This document shows, in pieces, positions 15,649-25,786 of a DNA stretch of 64,000 nt (position 1 is its first letter; every line of letters starts with the position of its first letter). The stretch is taken from contig JAPYRX010000002.1 in assembly GCA_029936815.1 (NCBI GenBank), positions 1-64,000 on the forward strand, given 5' to 3'. The DNA is from Dehalococcoidia bacterium. Its GTDB lineage: Bacteria > Chloroflexota > Dehalococcoidia > Lucifugimonadales > GCA-002694895. A model generated the notes under the pieces. That model saw nothing but the letters and a program-made list of their open reading frames with translations. It was not told the origin of the DNA and ran no database searches. Position numbers and translations under genes: made by a program.

Positions 15649-17194
15649 AATGCCTGGTGTCAGTAAAAACCATTGATATGTTTAATTTGTCTGCAAGCTG
15701 AATAACTTCATCATCCCTTATAGATCCGCCTGGTTGAATAATTGATTTAACGCCTATTTCGTATGCTAATTGAACATTGTCAGCAAATGGGAAAAATGCA
15801 TCAGAAGCCAATATACTTCTACTTGCTTTGTCTCCAGCTACTTTTGAAGCAATTTCTATGCTATTTATTCTGTTTGGCTGACCTGTCCCAAGGCCGACTA
15901 TAGATTGGTTTTTTACCAAAAGTATTCCATTTGATTTAACATATCTAATAGCCTTCCATGCAAATTCTAAGTCTTTGAATTCTTCTTGTGAAGGTTTTGT
16001 ATCAGTCACAGTTCGCCATGCATCAATCGAGTCTCTTTTTGTGTCAGAATCTTGAATGATATAGCCTCCTGCAAATGTTTTTAATTCAAATTCCGGATCA
16101 GAATATTTGATGTTTTCCATCGATATTATTCGCAAATCCTTTCGTTTTTGTAATCTTTCCAATGCTTTATCAGAGTATCCAGGTGCAATGATTAGTTCAA
16201 AAAAAATACCTTTCATTGAATTCACAGTTTCTTCTGTTAACGTTTTGTTGAAAGCTACTATTCCTCCGTAAGCAGATACTTGATCTCCATCAAACGCGTT
16301 TTGAAAAGCCTGTACTTGATCGTCCGAAGTTGCTAGTCCGCATGGATTTGCGTGTTTTATGATTACGCATGTATTTTTATTGAAATCATTAACAATTTGC
16401 CAAGCTGTATTTCCATCAATTATATTATTGTAAGACATTTCTTTTCCATGGAGTTGATTCCCATTTATTATTCCATTTCCTAATTCTTCAGATTGAAATA
16501 GATGTGCTTTTTGGTGAGGGTTTTCTCCATACCTTAATTTTTTCACTAATTTACCGGATGGTAATTCATGAGTTTTTAATGAGTTGTTATTTAAATATTT
16601 GTATATAAGGGTGTCATAATATGAAACATGTTGAAAAGCTCTGCTTGCAAGATTTTTTCTTTGCTCAATTGTTATTAACTTATTGATAGATGAACGGCTG
16701 TTATGATCTTTTATTTCATTATTTAGTAAAAGATCATAATCTTTTGGATCTACAATTGTTAATACAGAATCATAATTTTTTGCTGAAGCTCTAATCATAG
16801 TAGGCCCACCTATATCAATCATTTCTATTATTTCTTGGTGAGTACTACTCGGATCTTTTAGAGTTTTTTCAAAAGGATATAAATTACAAATCACAATATC
16901 TATTAGTAATCCTGATATGCTTTCTATTTCAGACATGTGTTTCTTGTTATCTCTTTTGGCAAGTATGCCGCCATAGATTATAGGGTGGAGTGTTTTTACT
17001 CTTCCATCTAAAATCTCATCGCTATTTGTTATTTCTGACACTCTTTTTAGATTTGATATATTTAAATCTATTAAATAGTCATATGTACCACCTGTTGAGA
17101 TAATAGTACAATTAATTTTTTCAAGATATTTTGCTATTTTGTCTAAATTTGATTTGTCCGCAACGCTTATAAGTGCATTGAATCCACTCTTCAT
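15638..17194 (-). CDS. purH: bifunctional AICAR transformylase / IMP cyclohydrolase
   Basis: The 518 aa product has the expected two domains. An N-terminal MGS-like cyclohydrolase (1-190) contains STGGTYDYL and DGRVKTLHPIIYGGI. The C-terminal formyltransferase contains KHANPCG (K280), and SDAFFPFADNVQLA plus QPGGSIRDDEV near the end. It carries out the last two steps of IMP synthesis using 10-formyl-THF. It follows purM with a 4-base overlap, closing a purF-purM-purH operon; the other purine genes are not in the window. Confidence 0.97.
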   Translation of the reverse strand: MKSGFNALISVADKSNLDKIAKYLEKINCTIISTGGTYDYLIDLNISNLKRVSEITNSDEILDGRVKTLHPIIYGGILAKRDNKKHMSEIESISGLLIDIVICNLYPFEKTLKDPSSTHQEIIEMIDIGGPTMIRASAKNYDSVLTIVDPKDYDLLLNNEIKDHNSRSSINKLITIEQRKNLASRAFQHVSYYDTLIYKYLNNNSLKTHELPSGKLVKKLRYGENPHQKAHLFQSEELGNGIINGNQLHGKEMSYNNIIDGNTAWQIVNDFNKNTCVIIKHANPCGLATSDDQVQAFQNAFDGDQVSAYGGIVAFNKTLTEETVNSMKGIFFELIIAPGYSDKALERLQKRKDLRIISMENIKYSDPEFELKTFAGGYIIQDSDTKRDSIDAWRTVTDTKPSQEEFKDLEFAWKAIRYVKSNGILLVKNQSIVGLGTGQPNRINSIEIASKVAGDKASRSILASDAFFPFADNVQLAYEIGVKSIIQPGGSIRDDEVIQLADKLNISMVFTDTRHFKH

Positions 17195-18213
17195 TTTATT
17201 AGAACCTCTGATTCGTTAGTTGAATTTGATTCTAAATAACCAATTATTGATGCTTCGCTGCACAAAGATAAAATTTTATCTACATTTTCTTTTAGAGCCA
17301 CTATTACTAGCCCGGTTCCCATATTGAAAACATTAAACATTTCTTTTTCTAATATATTTCCGTTATTTTGTATAAGTTTGAATATTGGAGGGATATTTAG
17401 AGAGTCGTAATTTATTACTGCATTTAAATCACTATTTATTACTCTCGGTATATTTTCATAAAATCCACCTCCTGTAATATGTGCTGAAATTTTCATTAGA
17501 TCTTTAATTTTATTTATTGATGCATAGTAACTTATATGTGTTTTGGTAAGTTCTTCGCCAAGCGTGGTCCCAAGCTCAGTAAAATAATGATGCAATATTT
17601 TACTGTTGTTTTCTATATCAAATATTTTTCTTACTAGAGTGTACCCATTAGTGTGGATACCGTTTGAAGGCAATCCTATGAGTATATCTCCTTCCTCAGT
17701 ATTAGATTTGTTTTTGATTTCATTTTTTTCTGCAATACCAACAATAAATCCTGCCAAGTCAAATTTACCATTTGTATAAACTTCTGACATTTGTGCTGTT
17801 TCTCCACCTACTAATTTACAATTGTTATCTTCGCAAGCATTTACAATCCCTTTGATTATTTCAAGTAAATCATGTTCGATTATTTTTTCCACAGCAATAT
17901 AATCTAGGAAAAACAAAGGATTTGCTCCGATACATACAATATCATTTACTGATGCGTTTACCAGATCTATCCCAAGAGATTTAAATTTTTTTAATTCTGA
18001 ATGAATTAAAAGCTTACTTCCTACTCCGTCAGTACTAGAAATTAGTACAGGATTTTTATATCCTTTTATTTCAAACAAACCGCCAAAATTTCCTATATTA
18101 TCAACTTCTTGATGAGAACTGAGGATAGATTTCATGTTTTCTTTTAAGTTTGCTGCTTTATCTAAATCAACACCTGATTTTTGATAGTTAGTATTGCTAT
18201 TAATTTTACCCAT
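17191..18213 (-). CDS. purM: phosphoribosylformylglycinamidine cyclo-ligase (AIR synthetase)
   Basis: The 340 aa product starts with YQKSGVDLDKAANLKE, typical PurM. It continues with ISSTDGVGSKLLI (ATP/Mg loop), VNDIVCIGANPLFFLDYIA, VGGETAQMSEVY, GLPSNGIHTNGYTLVRKI and HITGGGFYENIPRV. It closes the imidazole ring of AIR from FGAM with ATP. It overlaps purH by 4 bases and follows purF by 9. Comparison with the AIR-synthase-like protein at 6298-7299 shows that the latter is a distant paralogue, not a second PurM. Confidence 0.97.
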   Translation of the reverse strand: MGKINSNTNYQKSGVDLDKAANLKENMKSILSSHQEVDNIGNFGGLFEIKGYKNPVLISSTDGVGSKLLIHSELKKFKSLGIDLVNASVNDIVCIGANPLFFLDYIAVEKIIEHDLLEIIKGIVNACEDNNCKLVGGETAQMSEVYTNGKFDLAGFIVGIAEKNEIKNKSNTEEGDILIGLPSNGIHTNGYTLVRKIFDIENNSKILHHYFTELGTTLGEELTKTHISYYASINKIKDLMKISAHITGGGFYENIPRVINSDLNAVINYDSLNIPPIFKLIQNNGNILEKEMFNVFNMGTGLVIVALKENVDKILSLCSEASIIGYLESNSTNESEVLIK

Positions 18214-18222
18214 AATAAATTA

Positions 18223-19608
18223 TTATTCTAAATTGAATTTACTCATTTCTAATTGTACTGGAATTGGGTATTTCCCCGTGAAACAAGCGTCACAATATTT
18301 ATTGGAAGCTTTGGGAACTGATTCCATTAATCCTTCTATAGATAGATATCCTAGTGAATCAGCCTTGATATAATTTTGTATTTGATCAATGGATTTATTT
18401 GAAGCTAGTAATTCGGATTTGGTAGCCATATCAACTCCAAAATGGCACGGCCATTTTATAGGAGGGGCGCAAATCCTCATGTGAATTTCTTTAACTCCTG
18501 CTTTTCTTAACAAATCTACTACAAAAGGAGTAGTTGTTCCTCTGACAATGCTATCATCTACAACAATAACAGATTTATCTTTTATTATTTCTTTTAAAGG
18601 ATTTAATTTCCTCCTTACCCCTACTTCTCTTAGCCTTTGGTCAGGAAGAATAAAAGTTCGTCCAACATATCTATTTTTAACAAGACCTTCCGTGAATGGA
18701 ATGCCTGATTGCTCAGCATAGCCAACCGCAGCAGCTATTGCTGAGTCGGGAACACCTATAACAATATCAGCTTCTACTGGATGTTCAATGGCTAATTGAG
18801 CTCCCATTTTTTTTCTAGTTGTATATACAAGTTGATCATCGAGAATACTATCAGGCCTTGCAAAATAAATATTTTCAAAAACACATGCAGCTATTTTGGG
18901 ACTTTCTTTTTTGAAAATTGTTTTGACATCATCTCTAGTTATAAATACTGCTTCACCTGGATCGATCTCTCTTATATATTCTCCACCTATGTGGTCTATA
19001 GCACATGATTCGGATGCTAATACGTAACCATCGTCTATTTTACCTAGGCATAACGGTCTTACGCCTAATGGGTCTCTAATTCCAATCACTCCGTCTTTAG
19101 TAAGAACAGTTAATGAATAAGCTCCTTGAAGCCTGTTCATCATGTAACTAATTTTATCTTTCCATTTTTTCCCCGGGGCATTTGCAAGTAATTGTAATAT
19201 TACTTCAGAATCACTTGTTGAATTAAATTCACATCCCCATTCAATTAACTCATCTCTTATCCCTTGGGCATTTATTACATTTCCATTGTGTGATAATGCT
19301 ATTTCCTCTGATCCCACAAGGCAACCTATAGGTTGTGCATTTTCGATTTTTGTAGATCCTGTGGTTGAATATCTTGTATGACCTATTGAAAAAGAACCTT
19401 TTAGTAGTTCTATGTCTGGTTCATTTAAGGCCTGAGATATTAATCCCATCCCAGTTTTAATATTGATTTTACCGTTATAAGTTGCTAGTCCTGCGCTTTC
19501 TTGTCCTCTGTGTTGGATAGCATATAACGCAAAAAAAGCTAATCTTGAAGCATCAACACTTGTTGTAATTCCAACTACTCCGCATTCTTCTTTTGGATGA
19601 TCAAACAT
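18223..19608 (-). CDS. purF: amidophosphoribosyltransferase
   Basis: The 461 aa product commits PRPP to purine synthesis by making phosphoribosylamine from glutamine. MFDHPKEECGVVGI places the nucleophile at C9 behind a short propeptide, the Bacillus-type arrangement that needs cleavage. GHTRYSTTG and SHNGNVINA follow. The phosphoribosyltransferase PRPP loop reads VVDDSIVRGTT. Cys residues in CVFENIYF, WPCHFG and YCDACFTG fit the 4Fe-4S cluster of that type. It heads purF-purM-purH on the minus strand. No recognisable PurR operator or purine riboswitch was seen in the 67 bases upstream. Confidence 0.97.
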   Translation of the reverse strand: MFDHPKEECGVVGITTSVDASRLAFFALYAIQHRGQESAGLATYNGKINIKTGMGLISQALNEPDIELLKGSFSIGHTRYSTTGSTKIENAQPIGCLVGSEEIALSHNGNVINAQGIRDELIEWGCEFNSTSDSEVILQLLANAPGKKWKDKISYMMNRLQGAYSLTVLTKDGVIGIRDPLGVRPLCLGKIDDGYVLASESCAIDHIGGEYIREIDPGEAVFITRDDVKTIFKKESPKIAACVFENIYFARPDSILDDQLVYTTRKKMGAQLAIEHPVEADIVIGVPDSAIAAAVGYAEQSGIPFTEGLVKNRYVGRTFILPDQRLREVGVRRKLNPLKEIIKDKSVIVVDDSIVRGTTTPFVVDLLRKAGVKEIHMRICAPPIKWPCHFGVDMATKSELLASNKSIDQIQNYIKADSLGYLSIEGLMESVPKASNKYCDACFTGKYPIPVQLEMSKFNLE

Positions 19609-19675
19609 GAACTATTTCTCCAGATTACAAGATTTGATTATATAACTTGATAGAAATGTCTTCAATGATAAAACA

Positions 19676-21109
19676 TCAATGATTAACTATTGGTTGAGCA
19701 ATTATCCATAAACTTAGTGCGGTGTAAAATATCATAAGTATTAAAATTGGTATTTGGCTTTTAATTGCAACGGAAGTTTTACTAAATACTTTAAGAGCGT
19801 TAACATGTGAAATTATAACTGAGAAGATATGCCCCAATATGATTATTATGACAGATGAATACCATGCCTTTTTTGCATTTATAATCCCTATATTTAGAGT
19901 GTAGTTTGAAGTGCCAAAAATATTCCATCCGTATCCAAACGGATCTGAAATGACAGGGATGATTAACTGGCCTGTTATAAGTATATAAGAAAGGTAATGT
20001 GCTATATGATAAGCAATTGCGATTGGCGTAAGAGAAAAAACAAAAGAAGTCATAATCGTTTCTGTAGATTTCTCTTTTGTTATAATAGAAATTGTTTTGC
20101 ACACTATCCAAAGTAAAATAAAAAACAATGAGGGTACAAAAAATATCCCGAGTGTTTCCGTTAATGCTTTCCCAATAGATGGAATCAATAATATCTCTAT
20201 GTTTGTCCATAATCTAGTTTCTGACAATCCATCAAAGGATATAGTGCCTAGTAAGATTACATGAAAAATAACAAATAGAATTGTTGGCGTTTTAAGCTCT
20301 GTTAATCCAATCACTGGAAATCTTAATTTTATCTTAGTAGTTTTCAAATTATCATTTTGAGTGATTTTGAAAATCCCAAATGATCCCATAATATGATAAT
20401 AAACACTGAATATATCTCCTTTTTCTAGCCATTGCTTTGCTCCAAATAAGTACATAAACAATAAACTAAGAACAGTATACGAGGTCATAATTACTGATAA
20501 TGTTAAGGGATTAGAGCCATTCCCAACATTTTCAAACCATGCAAACAATATGAATGATATTATTATTGGCCAAACATCTAGAGATTTCGGATATTCATAT
20601 TTTCCTTTATTTATTAATTTTGGTTTGTTTAATATATTTGTAACTAAGAATACATAAATAATTTTGATAGGGTTCAAGATCTTCCAAAAATCTCCTAAAA
20701 TTGGGGTGATAATTCCAAATCCTACCCACCATATAATCCATATAAATGGAGAGGAAAAATTGTGGATAGGATTATTTGAACCTATATATCCTGAAACGAT
20801 TGTTAGGATAAATAAAAATATTGAGAAGAATTTAACAATATTTCTTATAAATATAAATAAATAATTTTGACTACTTTTATCTGTTAGAAATATATATGAT
20901 TTATTAAATTTTAGTTGGTGTTTTTGATCAAGAAATACTAAGAGGAGTAGAAATGAAAAAATAATTGTTAAACTTCCACCAATTAAAAAAAATGAAAGAG
21001 GAATGGGGAGATCGTATCTTTCACCAAAGCCGTGAGCGTAAATTTTCCCAGGAATAAAGACCCATGCAGTGATTAAAGTTATTACAATAGAAAATATTAA
21101 CTTATTCAT
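19676..21109 (-). CDS. polytopic membrane protein with HGFGERYDLPIPL motif
   Basis: The 477 aa product has about a dozen hydrophobic segments, the first probably a signal anchor ending at KIYA, right before HGFGERYDLPIPL (residues about 26-38). I recall this exported motif from a poorly characterised membrane family in Actinobacteria and Chloroflexota, sometimes annotated after fenitrothion hydrolase; that label is not evidence of function. Conserved-looking His residues in membrane segments (HIAHYLSYILITGQ near 365, GHIFSVIISH near 430) could bind metal. Its ATG shares one base with the stop of the cupredoxin-like lipoprotein gene, so the two proteins are likely made together. Confidence 0.6.
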   Translation of the reverse strand: MNKLIFSIVITLITAWVFIPGKIYAHGFGERYDLPIPLSFFLIGGSLTIIFSFLLLLVFLDQKHQLKFNKSYIFLTDKSSQNYLFIFIRNIVKFFSIFLFILTIVSGYIGSNNPIHNFSSPFIWIIWWVGFGIITPILGDFWKILNPIKIIYVFLVTNILNKPKLINKGKYEYPKSLDVWPIIISFILFAWFENVGNGSNPLTLSVIMTSYTVLSLLFMYLFGAKQWLEKGDIFSVYYHIMGSFGIFKITQNDNLKTTKIKLRFPVIGLTELKTPTILFVIFHVILLGTISFDGLSETRLWTNIEILLIPSIGKALTETLGIFFVPSLFFILLWIVCKTISIITKEKSTETIMTSFVFSLTPIAIAYHIAHYLSYILITGQLIIPVISDPFGYGWNIFGTSNYTLNIGIINAKKAWYSSVIIIILGHIFSVIISHVNALKVFSKTSVAIKSQIPILILMIFYTALSLWIIAQPIVNH

Positions 21110-21489
21110 TATCTTGGATTTACAATTAATTTTCCGATAATTATTTCATCATGTTTTGAGCTAGATTCAGAAGAATGAAATGCTATAGGAAAACTTCCGG
21201 TTGCATTTAAATTCATTTTGAATACTGATAATTCATCTTTTTTCACTATAGATTCTAGATCGTAGCCATGAAAATGTATAGATCCATCAGTGTCACTTTT
21301 AATATTGATAGTTAACTGAGTTTTTTCAATTGTTTTAATATTTACAGGAATTAATTGCATGTTTCTTATTTCTATATTTATACTACTTTCCTGCTCAGAA
21401 ATTTTGTTCAACGCATCATCGCTTACACATGAAATGAATGTGAGTAATAAGATAATAATTGGTAATTTGTTTTTGATTATTGAGCTCAT
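21109..21489 (-). CDS. cupredoxin-like lipoprotein
   Basis: The 126 aa product has a lipoprotein signal, with lipobox FISC and the Cys near residue 21. The mature part is a small beta domain with SIHFHGYDLES and TGSFPIAFHSSE, the pattern of cupredoxin-like proteins of the EfeO / cupredoxin_1 type. The His pairs (HFH near 73, FH near 106) are potential copper ligands, but the usual Cys ligand of blue-copper sites is absent. Its stop overlaps the start of the polytopic membrane protein by one base. I infer a membrane-tethered metal carrier or sensor partner of that protein. Confidence 0.65.
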   Translation of the reverse strand: MSSIIKNKLPIIILLLTFISCVSDDALNKISEQESSINIEIRNMQLIPVNIKTIEKTQLTINIKSDTDGSIHFHGYDLESIVKKDELSVFKMNLNATGSFPIAFHSSESSSKHDEIIIGKLIVNPR

Positions 21490-21529
21490 AGCCTTTGGTT
21501 TATATAATATTAAATCATTGTGAAAAGAT

Positions 21530-22060
21530 TTACGTGGTTTTTGTAGCCTTGATCAAAAAATATTTTCTTGTTATAAGAGATAATGGAATTAATATTAGAG
21601 TAATAGTTGAGAATATTATTAGTATATTTGTGATGTTTGTTCCTTTGTGAACAGTAAATATTTTTCTGATTTCTGACTTTCCTTCGATTGTGTCAATTAT
21701 TATTGTTAAATTGTATATTCCTTCATTAAACATGAATGTGTCATATTCATAAAAAAGAGGGGAGTCAAAAGATTTTTTGGCTTTAATATTTTCATTAAAA
21801 TCTGTTCCGGAAATTTCTATGTTAACATTTGCATCCAAATACCTTAATGTATTGATATTTTGTATGCTTAACGCAATATGGAGAGGCCCAGTAAATATTT
21901 TTTCTGGATAAAGACCATAATTAATTAAATGGTGCTGATCTTGATATGTTTCATATTTTTCTATCCTGCCATTTGCTTCTATAAGATTAGGAAATGAAAA
22001 ATAAAGAATGAGAATATATGCTGAGATATATAGTAATAAAAATTTATTTATTTTAATCAT
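21530..22060 (-). CDS. membrane-anchored exported beta-domain protein (YtkA/CopC-like tentative)
   Basis: The 176 aa product has an N-terminal hydrophobic signal (about 8-28), an exported domain of about 100 residues (GPLHIALSIQNINTLRYLDA, FNEGIYNLTIIIDT), and one C-terminal helix (ITNILIIFSTITLILIPLSL) before a basic tail. The domain pattern, a strand GPLHIAL followed by an added-value strand pair, recalls YtkA-like or FixH/CopC-like immunoglobulin folds found next to copper proteins. No function can be assigned. The start is one base after the trpB stop, and it leads into the cupredoxin-like lipoprotein gene 40 bases on. Confidence 0.55.
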   Translation of the reverse strand: MIKINKFLLLYISAYILILYFSFPNLIEANGRIEKYETYQDQHHLINYGLYPEKIFTGPLHIALSIQNINTLRYLDANVNIEISGTDFNENIKAKKSFDSPLFYEYDTFMFNEGIYNLTIIIDTIEGKSEIRKIFTVHKGTNITNILIIFSTITLILIPLSLITRKYFLIKATKTT

Positions 22061-22061
22061 T

Positions 22062-23243
22062 CTATAATGACATGTTTTGCATAATCGTATTTATATCCTT
22101 ATCTCCACGTCCGCTCATTCCTAATATAATTATGTTATCTTTACTTAACTTGGGAGCTAATTCTTCTAGATAAGCTAATGCGTGAGCAGGTTCTAGTGCT
22201 GGGATTATCCCCTCTAATTTTGAAGTTAACGCCAGTGCCTTTAATGCCTGTTCATCAGTTACTGCTACATATTCTGCTCTTTCTGTATCTTTTAAAAAGC
22301 TATGTTCGGGACCAACTCCAGGATAATCTAATCCTGCAGAAATACTATGAGTTTCGGTAATTTGACCATCTTCGTCTTGGATTATATATGTTTTCGTGCC
22401 ATGCAAAATACCTATTTTACCTTTTACTAAAGTAGCTGAGTGTTGATTTGTATCAACCCCTTTTCCTCCAGCTTCAACTCCAATTAATTTAACTTTTTCA
22501 TCATTTATAAAAGCATGAAATAATCCCATCGCATTACTGCCCCCTCCCACGCATGCAACAACATAGTCAGGTAATTTGTTCTCAACAGACAAAATTTCTT
22601 TTTTAGACTCAAAGCCTATAACTGACTGAAAGTCTCTTACCATCAATGGGTATGGATGTGGCCCTATTACGCTGCCAATTAAATAATAACTATCATTTAC
22701 GTTAGTAACCCAGTCTCTCATAGCTTCATTGATCGCATCTTTTAATGTTTTGCTACCTGTGTGTACGCTTTTAACTTCTGCTCCAAGTAGTTTCATCCTA
22801 TAAACATTTAACGATTGTCTTTCTATATCTTCTTGACCCATATAGACGACACAATTTAATCCTAGCTTTGCGCATATTGCCGCCGTAGCTACTCCATGTT
22901 GACCTGCGCCTGTTTCAGCAATAATTCGTTTTTTGCCCATTTGTTTTGCTAGTAATCCTTGTCCTACTGCATTATTAATTTTATGAGCTCCTAAGTGAGC
23001 AAGATCTTCTCTTTTAAAGTATATTTTTGCGCCGCCATAATGTTCTGACAAATTTTTTGCGTGGTATAACGCTGTAGGTCTACCTACAAATTCTTTTAGC
23101 ACTTGATGGAATTGGTTTTGAAAAGATTTTGAATCGCGTATGCTTTTATATTTTTGGTCTAATTCTTCGATAGCAAATGAGAGAGTTTCCGGGATGAATT
23201 TTCCTCCAAATTCTCCGTAAAAACCATTATTTGTATTACTCAA
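22062..23243 (-). CDS. trpB: tryptophan synthase beta chain
   Basis: The 393 aa product is a TrpB1-type beta subunit: [12 protein letters not shown] at the start, PLP lysine K88 in [22 protein letters not shown], the phosphate loop GGGSNAMG, and [12 protein letters not shown]. It condenses indole with serine. No trpA or other trp gene lies nearby. It sits between DUF1461 and exported metal-type proteins, so it may have been separated from a trp operon. [11 protein letters not shown] differs slightly from the common REDLNHTGAHK. The start overlaps the upstream gene by 8 bases. Confidence 0.96.
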   Translation of the reverse strand: MSNTNNGFYGEFGGKFIPETLSFAIEELDQKYKSIRDSKSFQNQFHQVLKEFVGRPTALYHAKNLSEHYGGAKIYFKREDLAHLGAHKINNAVGQGLLAKQMGKKRIIAETGAGQHGVATAAICAKLGLNCVVYMGQEDIERQSLNVYRMKLLGAEVKSVHTGSKTLKDAINEAMRDWVTNVNDSYYLIGSVIGPHPYPLMVRDFQSVIGFESKKEILSVENKLPDYVVACVGGGSNAMGLFHAFINDEKVKLIGVEAGGKGVDTNQHSATLVKGKIGILHGTKTYIIQDEDGQITETHSISAGLDYPGVGPEHSFLKDTERAEYVAVTDEQALKALALTSKLEGIIPALEPAHALAYLEELAPKLSKDNIIILGMSGRGDKDINTIMQNMSL

Positions 23244-23928
23244 AACTTTCCTCGTTTTTTGTTTTATAAATTATGTTAGCAAATAATAAGAATATTATAG
23301 AAGAAGTTAATGTAAGAATACCAATAATTATCGCTGCGTCCATGAAAAATATTTCTTCGAATATATTAATTAGATAATCTTTTCGAGGGTCAAAAATCCA
23401 TAGATCATTGTTAAAACTAACTATATGAAAAAAATAAAATATCCATCTGAATCCTATTAATATTGCTATTAAAATGAATGCGGTAATTGAAAATGAGAAT
23501 TTCAAGTAAGATTTAGCAGATTTTTTTAATAAATAAAGTTTATTTTTCTTTGATTTTCTAAAATAAAAAAGTACTCGTGCAATTAAAATTGCCCACAATA
23601 TCAGCACTATTACTTTAATATTATTCAAAAGATTTTTTACATCTACCATGTGGATAATCTCTTTTTGATTAAATAGTTTTTTATCGATGCCGTTAATGTA
23701 TGTATTCATATGTATTTTTTCATCAGATTGTTCGTTAAAAAAACCTTGTAAATCATTAACTATTTTTTTCAAGTCATTTTCTTTGATACCTGTTTTAAAT
23801 GATGTATTATTTTTTTGGAATTCAAAGTCATAAAGAAAATCAGTATTTACTATTAATATTGCGCTTGAAAATAATATTGATACAAATAATATGGTTTGGA
23901 AAAGTATTTTATTTATTATTAATAACAT
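23236..23928 (-). CDS. DUF1461 (TIGR01906-type) integral membrane protein
   Basis: The 230 aa product has an N-terminal helix, an extracytoplasmic loop with HMVDVKNLL near residue 93, and three further helices. The late motif [20 protein letters not shown] followed by [10 protein letters not shown] is the DUF1461 hallmark. The family is widespread in Gram-positive bacteria and of unknown function. It is first in the minus-strand run leading into trpB, and its end overlaps the trpB start by 8 bases. Confidence 0.85.
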   Translation of the reverse strand: MLLIINKILFQTILFVSILFSSAILIVNTDFLYDFEFQKNNTSFKTGIKENDLKKIVNDLQGFFNEQSDEKIHMNTYINGIDKKLFNQKEIIHMVDVKNLLNNIKVIVLILWAILIARVLFYFRKSKKNKLYLLKKSAKSYLKFSFSITAFILIAILIGFRWIFYFFHIVSFNNDLWIFDPRKDYLINIFEEIFFMDAAIIIGILTLTSSIIFLLFANIIYKTKNEESFE

Positions 23929-24005
23929 GTTTTATACTTAATTTGTAAATTTAAAATTATTTTTTTAAGTATAACAATATATTTAATATAATAATTGGAG
24001 GAATA

Positions 24006-24665
24006 ATGGATTTTCCTGATTTGGAATCTAACTTAAATGGGGTATGTGATTTGATCAATATTTTAAGAGGGCCGGATGGGTGTCCTTGGGATAAAAAACA
24101 AACACCTAATTCGTTAACCAAACATTTGGTAGAAGAATGTTATGAATTGGTCGAGGCAATAGAAAATAATGATTTAGAAAACATAGAAGAAGAAATTGGT
24201 GATGTTTTACTAAATTTAGCATATCAGATAATTTTTCTAAAAGAAAAAAAACACTCTAGAGAAGAAAATATAATAGAGAAATTATATTCAAAAATTCATG
24301 TTAGACATCCACATGTATTTGCAGATTTGCAGTTGAAAAATTCAGAGGAAGTTGAAAAAAATTGGGAAAATATTAAAAAAGTGAGTAATAATGATAATCT
24401 CTTTGCAATTCCCAAATATTTACCATCACTTAATTTAGCTGAGAAAATTCAAAAAAAACACATAGAAATCAATTCGGATTTTGATACATCCGATGCAATA
24501 AAAAATTTACAAAAGATTCTAATGAATGATGATGAGATTGACTCAGATATGTTTGGAAAAATATTGTTTGATTTAACTAATATAGCAAGATTGAAAAATA
24601 TTGATCCTGAAAAAAGTTTAAGAATTTATATTAAAAAATATATTAAAGATTTGAATGAAAAATAA
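24006..24665 (+). CDS. mazG: nucleoside triphosphate pyrophosphohydrolase MazG
   Basis: The 219 aa product begins with the MazG domain: LRGPDGCPWDKKQT, then HLVEECYELVEAIE and EEIGDVLLNLAYQ, the EExxE and ExxD metal-binding helices. A second, weaker MazG-like half follows. It hydrolyses non-canonical or excess NTPs to NMPs. Sequence GGAGG lies seven bases before the ATG. It overlaps fmt by 11 bases. Confidence 0.95.
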   Translation: MDFPDLESNLNGVCDLINILRGPDGCPWDKKQTPNSLTKHLVEECYELVEAIENNDLENIEEEIGDVLLNLAYQIIFLKEKKHSREENIIEKLYSKIHVRHPHVFADLQLKNSEEVEKNWENIKKVSNNDNLFAIPKYLPSLNLAEKIQKKHIEINSDFDTSDAIKNLQKILMNDDEIDSDMFGKILFDLTNIARLKNIDPEKSLRIYIKKYIKDLNEK

Positions 24666-25590
24666 GCTTAATATTATATATATGGGGTCCGGATTGTATG
24701 GATCTATCGTCTTAAAGGAATTAGATAATACCCAGATTGATATTAAAGCAATTTATGTAAAATCTAAACAAATTATTTCCAGGAAAAACAAATCAGTATC
24801 TTTTTTTCAAGAATACAATAACGATCTCAGACTGCATATAATAAGTAGGTTTTCTGAATCTAATATAAAAATGATCCAGACTTCTGCTCCTGATTTAATA
24901 TTAGTTGCTTCTTTTGGATTGATATTACCCGACAGTATATTGAAGATCCCCACTTATGGGGTTATAAATATACATCCTTCGTTATTGCCAAAATATAGGG
25001 GGCCGTCACCAATTTCTACCGCCATGATAGATGGAGAGAAATTTACTGGTGTAAGTATTATGAAAATGGTAAAAGAATTAGATGCAGGGCCAATACTCGC
25101 ACAGTATAAAATTGAAATAGATTACAATCTTAACTCCAATGAACTAGGTGTTGATTTATTTAAGATTGGTGCTCGAAAATTGAATTTGTTGTTTTCTAAA
25201 CTTATGACGAATGAAATTACTGAGTATAGCCAAAATAACTCCAAGGCAACTTATACTAAAATAATAAAAAAATCAGACGGACATATTCTTTTGTTAGATA
25301 CAGTAGGTGAGATATACAGAAAATATAAAGCTTATTATGATTGGCCTGGAATTTATTCGTATTGGAATAATAAAAGAATAATTTTTAAAGAACTAAAAAT
25401 AAATAACAAAATAAATATTGATAAAAATTTATTGGGAAAAGTAGAAGGTTTAAACAATGAATCATTAGTAATAAACGCTAGAGATGGGCAACTTTTAATT
25501 AGCAAGTTGCAAATTGAAGGAAGCAAAGCTATGAGTGCGCCTGTTTTTGTAAATGGTAGGCCAAATATAATAGGCGAATATATAAATTAA
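24655..25590 (+). CDS. fmt: methionyl-tRNA formyltransferase
   Basis: The 311 aa product has an N-terminal formyltransferase domain with INIHPSLLPKYRGPSPI (catalytic Asn and His) and MKMVKELDAGPIL (the Asp). The C-terminal OB-like tRNA-binding domain ends near FVNGRPNIIGEYIN. It formylates initiator Met-tRNA with 10-formyl-THF. The start lies within the end of mazG. No def gene is next to it, unlike many genomes. Confidence 0.95.
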   Translation: MKNKLNIIYMGSGLYGSIVLKELDNTQIDIKAIYVKSKQIISRKNKSVSFFQEYNNDLRLHIISRFSESNIKMIQTSAPDLILVASFGLILPDSILKIPTYGVINIHPSLLPKYRGPSPISTAMIDGEKFTGVSIMKMVKELDAGPILAQYKIEIDYNLNSNELGVDLFKIGARKLNLLFSKLMTNEITEYSQNNSKATYTKIIKKSDGHILLLDTVGEIYRKYKAYYDWPGIYSYWNNKRIIFKELKINNKINIDKNLLGKVEGLNNESLVINARDGQLLISKLQIEGSKAMSAPVFVNGRPNIIGEYIN

Positions 25591-25786
25591 ATGATAAGCC
25601 ATGAGCAACACATTTGATTGAAGCATTGATTCTTTGACTCTGTGTATTACTCTTGTACTAATTAAAAGGAATATATATTATACTTTTTACATGTTTTTAT
25701 ATAATTTTAATGAAAAATAAGTTGTATTTATCTATAATGAATCTAGGATGTTAAATACGAATATTAATTTAAAAGTGGGGTTATAA
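25591..25786. other. intergenic leader of the molybdenum hydroxylase operon
   Basis: No gene here. A TATAAT hexamer at 25733-25738 is a plausible -10 without a good -35, about 50 bases before the ATG at 25787. A GTGGGG ribosome site stands just ahead of that ATG. Confidence 0.35.

Noticed and set aside
19609-19675. Purine riboswitch or PurR operator upstream of purF
   Set aside because: No conserved junction or operator-like palindrome could be recognised in the short interval.
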